From Acanthochromis polyacanthus (Eukaryota > Chordata > Actinopteri > Pomacentridae), in assembly GCF_021347895.1 (NCBI RefSeq), contig NC_067121.1, positions 29,375,974 through 29,439,973 on the forward strand: DNA of 64,000 nt. The letters run 5' to 3'. Within the stretch, counting starts at the first letter, position 1. Every line of letters starts with the position of its first letter. The translations under genes and the position numbers were made by a program. Positions 54,901-64,000 of the stretch are shown one piece after another. The notes beneath the pieces were generated by a model. The model made no database searches, was not told the origin of the DNA, and saw only the letters and a list, made by a program, of their open reading frames with translations.

Positions 54901-57549
54901 AGCGGTTCATTCAATACACTTCAGCTAATCAAGGCTAAGCTGCTTGTGTAACTTCCAGTTCTCAAACCCGTCAGGACGTGTGATAAAGACAGAATGCACG
55001 GGCTTCCTGGCAGGCTGAGCGTGCTCCGTGTGTTTTTGTGTATCACAGTTTGGGCCTTTGCGTATGTGTGTACATGTGTCTGTGAGACCCAGTGAGATAC
55101 TTAAGCCCAGTGTAGCAGGACAATAGCAGGTACAGTATCTGAGTACAGTGAGGCAGCTTTTTAAGAAATTGAATCGCTGGTTCTTTGTCACTTCCACTAA
55201 GTGGACCCATTAACAAATACAGAGACCTAATGGTTCCAGTGTTTGGCCCCCCTCTGTGGTAAATGTGCCATGAAAGAGGGCTCACCTGAACCTGGCAGGT
55301 GCAGAAGGAGGAGAGGAGGGTGCAGGATGCAAATGAGTTATGTTGTTTTTCTGTTCTTCAAAAAGTATTGCATTTATTAGTTGTTGTGGTTGAGTTTCAA
55401 ATATAATTTAGAATAAAAATCAGTTAAATGTTCCTTTAGGTTGTTGCAAAAACAGATGGGGCTGGAAGCTTGGTGACAGAAATTTCTCTTGTATTTTGGA
55501 TTGGCTTAATGTCAGGTCTAATTCTGTTAAGAAGCTTGATTGGTTTTGTTTCACTGTTTGTAGGAAAGGGCTGGGTTAAAATGGATGCTGTAACACTCTT
55601 CAACATCGCAGATTTGGATGTCAAACTGCTGCATATCAAAAATCAATTATACATGTTAAAAAAATGTATATATAAATGTATATGTTTTTTGCATGTATAC
55701 ATTGGACTTGTTTTTTATTTAGAATAATTTCTTGTTTTGTTTTTTATCAATCCGATCGAGAGCTTTTTGCATCGAAATTTCAGTCATAATGTGCACCAAC
55801 TAGTGTATGTTCTGGTTGACAATCAAGTGGCTACTCTATTTAGTTTTTCTTTCAGCTACACTCCTATACAAAGCAGCCACAGCATACGTTTGCATCCTTA
55901 ACTTTAATTGTTGTAATTATTTTTCTTTGCCCTCTAAAGTAAACTGAAAGCCAAATTCCGTTCATGCCTAAACGTTTTCAGCCAACTATGCTAATTTCAA
56001 ATTTGGTGAAGTCTGTCTCGTGACAAAGCTAAATGTGGATTTCTGATTTGTTTTACGAAGCAGTTCTATTAGTTGTCTTAAGACTCTGTGATGTGGTTTT
56101 CTTTGCGATTACAAAACATGCACTCATGCAGATAAAAAGAAAACAATTCCGTTCTTAATAGCACAGGAACTGACTCTTTCAAGATGCCTTTTATGATTTT
56201 TGCAACACGTCAGTGACACGAGTGATAAGTCAGTGTAGCTAATATGTAGCTGGAAAGATAGAAAGCCCCGTAATATCAATATAAATGTTGCAGAACAATA
56301 ACCAATATCTAATTATTCTTCGTTTTCACGTAATCTACTTGTTCTCTTATTAGAGCACAATAGCTCTTCAAACAGCATCACCTGCAGCTCAGTTATCACA
56401 ATAGGCCCTCATGTGAATTTTAACTTTCACCACCTACAGCCACCCTTAAGCGTGACAGAACAGCCCCCTCATGCCCTCCACCTCGTCCTCGTTTCATCTC
56501 CTTTGCCCTCCCTACTCCCCCTGCTCTCCACCTGCCCTCTCATCCCTCTGCGAAGGCGGGCTCTCCTCCTCTGTCCCTCTCCATCCACCTCTCTTCCACT
56601 CTTTTTGCTCCAGCTGCCCTGCCATGCATAATTAAGTTTCAAGTGGAAATGTGCCCTCCCTCCCTTTTTTTGTTGTGCTGTTGTCGTCTATTTTCTCTTC
56701 TTCTATTCCTCTCCGTCTTCCTTTCCTGCTCTCTGGTGACTAAGAAAAGGTAAGACAGGTTGTGGGATTCGCTGGACATCTCTATTTTTCTTCCTCTTTT
56801 CTCCCCTCCCTCCTTCTTCGTAGCACCTGCTCTCTTTGGGCCAACTCTGGGGCCGAGTGCCAGGCCTGTCTTGTTAAGTGATAATGTTAAAATGCTAAAT
56901 CACACCAGCTAAGCCGCCGCCGTCACTGCCTCCCTCCCCGCCTCACTCTGCTAGGGGTCTCTGGTTTCACTTTGTGCTGTCATCCTATCCAGTCGCCCTC
57001 ATCAATACGCAATGCAGGAGCTTCATCAGCCTGTGTATTTCTCTTCCAACATTAGACAAGGTGATGTTTGGGGCCTGACCAACGCCATGTTAATGTGCAT
57101 GTTAATGAAGCCCAAGTATCAGACTTCCTCCGTCCTTTCAGTTCCACGTCTTCCACATTCATTCAGCAAGGTCAAATTCGCCGTCTCCGGGTTTCACTCC
57201 CACATCCTTCCTTCTACAATGAAGCCGAACACAGTGACATTAAATTTACGAATCTCTAAGATGATCTATTCATGTGGTATGAAGTCAGGCCTGGCGAATG
57301 TGAACCACTCTAACTCAAAGCAAAAAGTCACTAATTTAAGACATGAACCGAGGATTTCATCAAAGTTTTACATGTTGAGCTGCTGAACTTCTTTCTGGGA
57401 AACTTCCACCGCATAAGGTTTTAAATGCAGCCAACCAGGAGAAGAGGAACAGTAGGTTTCTCTGTTTTATGTTACAGTTAATCCAACATTCAGGAGTCAT
57501 CGGATAATGTGTGAACCCTGCAGCTTCTCCACTGTTACCTTTGGTGCTG
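52000..57549. other. Long gene-free interval; candidate regulatory DNA
   Basis: No repeat ends or exons recognised over most of it. 52400-52800 and 53990-55000 are of mixed composition with motifs such as CATATGCATG, and 56450-56960 is pyrimidine-rich (CTCC/CCCTC). Such low-repeat stretches in a repeat-rich window may be constrained, but I cannot show this. Confidence 0.4.
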
Positions 57550-57557
57550 ACTGTCAC

Positions 57558-58083
57558 CATAGACTGTATATATAGTGGACGTAGCATCTGGCTCCAGAAT
57601 TGAAGCCAACCCGGAAGTGTCAAAAACTTGCAATATCCCGCCGTCCGCTAGGGTTGGCTCCAAAAAGCTTTTGCTCCATAGACCCCAATTCATTTTTGGA
57701 AAAAATAAAATTTGATAGACTGATGTTCTACAGCTCAGGATTTTTTTCCCGTTAGTTTTCATGGTCAAAATGAGAGATCAGGTGGCCGATCTTAAAATAA
57801 ATCAATACTGAATTTGAAATAAATCGTTAAAGTTGGCGGAGCCAGGGGGCGTGGCTATACTTGATAGACAGCAACAGAAGCCTCTGCGGTAAAATGTGGG
57901 CGGGATAAGAGAGTCCTCAGCCAATCCTGCCCCTAGTTGCTCTCCGGTCCAGTCTGTTTGATGACGCTTTTTACGTCACTGGCTCCAAAAAAATCCAAAA
58001 TGGCGACCAGGAAGTAGCAAAATCCGGGCTTCATTTTCTCGGCGTTGAAACCAACGGGTGACGTCACGGTTAGTTTACGCCTG
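57558..58083 (+). mobile_element. hAT-like non-autonomous element, copy 3
   Basis: 526 bp, same ends and nearly the same sequence as copy 1 (3184-3708), flanked by a perfect 8-bp duplication ACTGTCAC (57550-57557 and 58084-58091). High similarity between copies 54 kb apart indicates recent amplification. Confidence 0.88.
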
Positions 58084-58091
58084 ACTGTCAC

Positions 58092-61000
58092 TAAAAGAAA
58101 AACTCCAAATAGAACAAATCAAACACCTGAAACCTGTCTCGCTGAAATCACATTCTTATACAGCTAAACTATAACAGCAAATACATTTTGAAAGTAATGT
58201 GCCAGTGACTCGATTTTGTTTACCATCATATGATGAGCAAATCAAACTGATTGACATATTTGGCAAGTTGCAAATACACTTATGTACTTTTTTCCCCAGT
58301 AAAATATGTGATCTTGCAGTACAATATCCATTTACAAAGGCTACTGTTTTAATCATTTTTTTTACGTGCGTTTAGGCACACACAACATGTGGTTGGATTA
58401 TTTGGGTTCAGTTTGATACAGAAAGCGTCCACAGCAACTTAATATATTGAATTAGATATAATCTCATCCATAATCAGCCTGCTATGAGGACAAAGCCTTA
58501 AAAGTCATTGGTTCAACAAAACCAGAAACAAATAAAAATAGATTTTAGTTGAGAAAATCACTTTTAGCTGGGATGACCTTTACACTTTTGGATGTATTTA
58601 CTGTTTGGCTACAGTGTCTCATAATGGATCCTAATACGCTGCTCCGTGTTTTCTTTCTTGCCTTTTCTTGTTTCATGGGAGCATTACTGGATTATAACCG
58701 TATGCAAAACAACTCAGACATGCTTGTATGGGCTTTTTACTCACTAATGCAGGGAACAAATGTTAAGTAGAAGGACTAGGATTTTACTGTAAGGTGACAG
58801 CCTGAAATGACAACATGACTTCATAAAAAACTACCAGAACAACAGTGATACAACCAGCTCATATTACGCTCTAGTTTCCTACTTAATGCGTTTGAAAGTA
58901 ATGAAATAGAAAGACCAGTCAGTTTTTGCTGGGGTATGGCAACATTAGCAACAGTAATTGCAATTTGTTAAGGTTAGTTATGACTGTGATTACGTTTGCT
59001 AATGCATATGTCAAACAGTGACGTGTGGTTTGTCGTAGCATAACTAATTTTATTATTTCTACATATTATAGCAATGTGTTAGGGGTGGGGGCCATTTTGA
59101 GCATATTTGATTATTCTATAAACATCATATCTATGGTCCTGTGTGACAGTAAAGTGCTTTGTTCGTCCTCCATCCACCCCAAGCTCCTCCCACTGACTCC
59201 AATGCAGCTTAGAAATGTAGTGAAGTGTTTATGAAGTTGAAAAACATTGAAATTACTCTTTCTGTAAGTAATATAATAGTAATTATATGTGGACAGACAT
59301 GTCAGAATGCCACACGGGACATTTTCTTTGTAATAAAAAGTGACATAAATCGTTACATTCACTTTCTCCGTCATTCACAGGGAGTCAAAATGCTTCAACT
59401 GTGACTTTATCACATTTGCTCTTCGACCTCAGCGTTGATGTGACTGTTAGCCTTTGCTGTGTCAGTACTATCACAGGAGGCAGTTCATCTTATCAGCTAA
59501 TGCATTTTCCAGCAGCTACTGTACCAGTGACCCTCTGGTAGCTCTGTCACCCGCTTTTAGGCTTTGCAGGATTTCCAGTGGTATCGTAGCTGGCTGATTG
59601 CTCACCCATAGCAGACATTAGGGTTGGATATCAGTGGTTCATTACATAGGTACAAAGTAACGCAAAATGTTTGTTAAAGTGAGTGCCACAACCCATTATA
59701 ACACAGTACAAACAAAATATTTCAATCCTCAATTATTTCATTGCACTTATTATTATTTTAAAGTTGTAACTAAATAAAAACTTTCCAAATGTTAACCGTT
59801 AGCTTCCCATTACTGGAGTCTGTCCAGAGAAAACCTTTCCTGGAGATCAGGTAAGTATTCATGATTATAACATGTATCTAGTGGCCACAAGCACACAAAG
59901 AGGCAGTTCCTGTGTCAGACATTTCCATCACACAAACTTGAGCCAAGCCTGAATATAATCCAAGGCCATCTGTTGGGCAGATCGTTCGATATGCTAATGA
60001 GGTTGTGCCGATCTTTTCTATTTACAATTGAGACCTGACAGTGTCTTTGAATAGGAGACTTCTACTGTGTCACAGATGGATTTAGAAATAAATATAGTTT
60101 ACATCAAGAGAAATGGACCTGAGATAAATCCCTTACTTGACAGACAGTTACACAAATACGGCTAAATTAATGCGTTTTTGTCTTGCTGAAGCATAAACCC
60201 TAACTTCTAATGTCCAAACCTCTAAAAGTAAAGCTATAAATAAAAAGTAAAAAGCAAAGATAGAAGTAAAAAGAGTAATGGAAAAGTGATAAAGTGATCA
60301 GGTACAGGTGTAAACACACAAAAATAAAAATGGTGAATTCCCATTGTGCTGGTCTTCAGTGTCACTAAATCAGTCCGGTTTTCCCTCACTGTTGACTAAA
60401 TACCGCTAAAGTTTACTGAAAGACGAAAAATGAAATCAACAGTCATGATCCAAAACTGTGTATTTACTGGGTGAATGGTGCAAATACAGTTTTGTGAAAC
60501 CGATCAAAGCCGTTCTTAACAACTGCAGACAAAATTTAAACTTAGTTAGAAAAAATTCAAGTGATTGCAGCAACATGCTAATTTGTAAACTTTCTTTTTT
60601 CTGAGCAGGAATGAGCTGCACTGTGAAAAAGGTTTCTCCATTTTAGCTGATTCCAGAATTATAGAATTAAAGACTAGTAAAATAGGCATCAAGCATTTTA
60701 ATTTGTTAAATGTAAATAAAGCCAAACCTGTAAGTAATGTCCTTATTAATCATCTGTATTTATTTTAACAAATTGGTGATTTGGTGATTAAATGACATCA
60801 TGTTTTATTCTATGTGGATCAGATTTTTAAAAAATGGATATTTGTCATTAATAGTAAGAAAAATTATGTATATTAACAACTGAAAAATAGTTAATATTTA
60901 CCTGTTGTTTTAGAGATTTTCCTTATTTTATTAAATTACAGTTAACATGTATTTTAATTCACAAAAGGTATGAATCTACATCTTGACTGTAAACAAACAA

Positions 61001-64000
61001 AAACAGGCCAAACTGTAGATAATGTCTACATCAAAAATATGTATTTTTTTACAGATGGTTTTTACAATGTGTGACCATAAAAATATGCTTTCCTGTATTT
61101 TAAACCCCTAAAAATGTCGCTATTTGCAGATGTTTTACAGAGATTGAAATTTTTCATAGACTGAATTGAAGAAGAAAATACCAGACCTTTTGCTACAGGT
61201 TCTTACTGTCACGTCACTCCATTTCCCACGGTTATCCACAATTCTTGTATGTTTTATTATGTGCTACTGTCTGCCACATACCCCTCTTACCTTTTGTTGT
61301 CACACCTTTGCTATTTGCAGTTGTTTGCCAGACACCTTGATTCAATTAGCCTTTTGTTCTATTGTTTTACAGTTGGTCACTGATTAGCATCCATACGTAA
61401 ATGAACCACTGTTCACCTTGGTAGTTACATACAGCCCATCGCTACCCTTTGATCCATCCTCTGACATTCCTATAAAATGTGTATCCTGGGTTGACTTATC
61501 TTTGCAGACGCATCCTGTGTCGGTAAATCCGCCGTATTACCGGGAATGCTAATAAAACACACCACTACAGCAAACTTCAAGGGGCAAAGAGTGAAATTCA
61601 TTCAACAGAATGAAGACACCACTGACATATCACCAGTATATTCACATCCAGCTCTCAGCAAGCAACTTTAGCTTTCATTTGTGTTTGTGGTGACCTGATG
61701 AATATCGGGCTGTTAGCTGCACGATGCTCACCACCATCTTTGTGTGGTTGCCGTTTGGTGCAGGGATGCTTGTGCACAGTGAGTTTATCGGTGCATTTTC
61801 ACTGGAAAAACCTGGTCGATGCTGCCTGAGACACTAAAAAGAGGCTGTAAAGTGAAGAGGGTTTTCAGATTTTCCCCTGAAAACAGCTGCCTGTTGCAGC
61901 TGGAAACCATAAAAACTGTGAATGAGCCAAAACCGAAAAGCGCTGTAAAGACAGTGGAAGCACATTGTTGACAGCAGATGTTGCCCGATTAGTTTTAGAC
62001 ATTTGAAAAATTTAGTAATGCTGCCGTTTCTGTGTGAAGGTAGTCTCTTCTCTACAATTATAATTTAAAAATCCTTGAATTCAGACACTATATGTTGTTT
62101 GTGTGTTAGTGCAGTCATGGACGTATAGACTTAAACTAAACGTTGTCATAATTTATGTTGCTATCAGAAGCTACATTAGTGGAAAAGTACCAATAACAAC
62201 TCACAGTAAAACAAGAGGAGCAAGCAGAACAAATGCACAACATACCCACAAAGTTTCTCCTCTGACTTTATGTGGAGCAGCTTGAATAAAGATCATTCCT
62301 CCTCCAGTATGTACTTATGATTATGCCAGTGCTGGTGGTCTTATTCAGCTCTGAAGGCTTAAGGCTCGCTGGAGTTTTTCCCCTCATAGTTATAAAAGTG
62401 GGCAGGAGCAGAGCTGAGACGACAAAAATACAACCAGAAACTAACAGTACTGTGCTGGGTTTTTAAAAATACATAAATAAAAGGTTAAAAATGAGCTAAA
62501 ACATCTGAATATCACTTTAAAAATATACTGACAAACCACAGATGCTGTTATTTTACAGTAATAATGACAAATTTTTAACATATAGCACTGAGTTTGCATA
62601 GCACTTTAAAGACGGGGCAGAAAAACCTAACATGGTCAAAGATTTTCAAAAATGAATCATTACGGCAACACCAGAAAAAAAATGATAAAAGAAACAAAAA
62701 ATATCATATCCAAGTAAGGTGGGGAAAAAAAAGAAAATGCAGGATAAAAGCATAAGCACAGGACTGAAAATAATAACAGTAATGGTAAATAAATAAGATA
62801 AATATGTAAATTTGGAGGGGTAAAGGAGGATAAAAGAAAATTAATAAAATATATTTAATTTTTAAAAAATCAATTAGGCCGTATCTTTTGTTACAGTATA
62901 TATTTTAGTTTAAATTAATTAGAAGAATAAATAATAAAACTGAAGGAATTCCCCAGATTTGTCTTGTAGAATTTCTGTACAGTGAAGATACTCGTAAGCA
63001 GATTATCAGTCTGTCTAAACTTCCACCTACTTCACAGTAAGATTACAGAATGAAAGGCTTCTGATCTGAAGTAAAGCAACAGTGACATGCATTGAAGTGC
63101 ACTTATTTTTTTTATTGCTGCAGTGACTTCGAGTTGAAGATTGATGCCTGGGCTATAAATATGAAACTACTCCCAGCAAACGGCTCGGCTCAGACAGGAA
63201 ACAGAGGCAGCTGGCTTTGCTTTGTGGAATGATACAGTAAATTTAAAATGATACTTGTTTGGCACATAAGCAGCGGCAAAACTCCTTGTTTTTGCACTTT
63301 GGCACGGAGTAAGCAATCATGACATGAGGTGGTGTTTTACCGATGCTGATGGGCAGTAAACGAGCAGACAGTCAACTGCTCCTTTAATGGTGCCTTAATT
63401 GCTTTTAATTATGGCTTTTAATTTGATAGAACTGCAGATGAGAGTGCAGAAGCATTACTGCCTGATTGTTTGATGCAGAGTAGAAGGCAGCCCACCCACT
63501 GCAGGACAAAGATGATATAGAGTAGTGATGTGTGCAGTATATCTCGCTATACGTCTGCATTTTTTATACTACTGTACTGAACAGATCACTCATTTATGTT
63601 CAAACAATCTTGCAGTGCGTCGGCATCAACTACACCAGCCCAGCTCTTTCTGATTTCTATGCAAATTAATGCAGTGATGTAAACAAATCAAAATGTAACT
63701 ACACAGGGTCAAATAAATCAAACTGTGTAGGCTTATGTGAATTTAGTTTCAATCAGTGTTATCTCCGTTTTGCCACTCCGCTCATTCAAATCTCCAGCTA
63801 GAGCGTTAGTCAGCGTCTATAAAAAGGACTGACTTGACGTAATGGGAACATTGTCAAAACATCCTCAGTCTTTGACTCGTTTCTTAAAGTCCCTTTGAGT
63901 CATTTTTTTGAAGTTTAGTTTGAGGAAATTCCGCGCACATTGTTGGAGAGTTGCAGCAAATGTATATTAATGCGTTTGGTTGGTTAGTGTTACACAGTGA
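58092..64000. other. Gene-free interval to window end
   Basis: AT-rich, mostly unique sequence. No exon, SINE or element with clear ends recognised. 63370-63480 has clustered homeodomain-type cores (TTAATTGC, TTTTAATTATGG, TTTTAATTTG) and could be a conserved enhancer; this is speculative. Confidence 0.45.

Noticed and set aside
57012..57386. 124-residue frame, one of the longest outside known genes
   Set aside because: No domain or splice context; it ends just before the hAT-like element and reads as unique noncoding DNA. Left out for lack of support.
43400..64000. CRISPR array, tRNA or rRNA genes
   Set aside because: Looked for regular repeat-spacer units and cloverleaf-type A/B boxes; the only pol III boxes seen belong to SINEs, and CRISPR is not expected in an animal genome.

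Overview
The window is vertebrate nuclear DNA from a bony fish, most likely a teleost. It has spliced genes, and the intergenic space is filled with fish-type transposons: Tc1/mariner, hAT, piggyBac-like TTAA elements, a Tigger-like element and tRNA-derived SINEs with a TGGA tail. I cannot name the species.

Three protein-coding genes can be supported, all in the middle third. (1) rps28, ribosomal protein eS28, on the minus strand (about 20.6-27.64 kb), rebuilt from three short coding exons and a 3'UTR exon. (2) kcnv2, the silent voltage-gated K+ channel subunit Kv8.2, on the plus strand (31.0-35.4 kb), rebuilt from four exons into a 537-residue protein with every channel element visible. (3) A two-exon relaxin/insulin-superfamily hormone on the plus strand (41.2-42.3 kb), 132 residues, with TATA box and poly(A) signal; it is probably insl3, but the paralogue is not certain. 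I see no operon-like or pathway link between the three. Their proximity is a matter of synteny: human RPS28 and INSL3 both lie on 19p13, while KCNV2 lies on 9p24 near the RLN cluster.

Layout. 1-20 kb: gene-free, with SINEs (one with a perfect 13-bp target-site duplication), hAT-like elements with 8-bp duplications, a decayed Tc1 element with a SINE in it, a TTAA element with an RG-rich terminal exon, and several MITEs. 20-28 kb: rps28, whose roughly 5.5-kb second intron holds a TTAA MITE, a Tigger-like element and a MULE-like element that itself contains a hAT-like element with a BED-finger fragment. 28-30 kb: a LINE/SINE tail and a decayed THAP-domain gene facing a SWIM/YqaJ-type fragment. 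31-35.4 kb: kcnv2. 38.3-39.95 kb: a structurally complete Tc1 transposon with an uninterrupted DD34E transposase. 41-42.6 kb: the relaxin-family gene, with a TTAA MITE filling most of its intron. 42.6-64 kb: gene-poor, with a fold-back mariner derivative, more MITEs, SINEs and some non-repetitive stretches that could be conserved regulatory DNA.

The strongest points for a second look are the four-exon kcnv2, the nested elements in rps28, the fold-back element carrying two copies of a transposase helix-turn-helix, the THAP/SWIM relic, and the RG-rich exon hidden in a TTAA element. I found no convincing previously undescribed multi-gene system.
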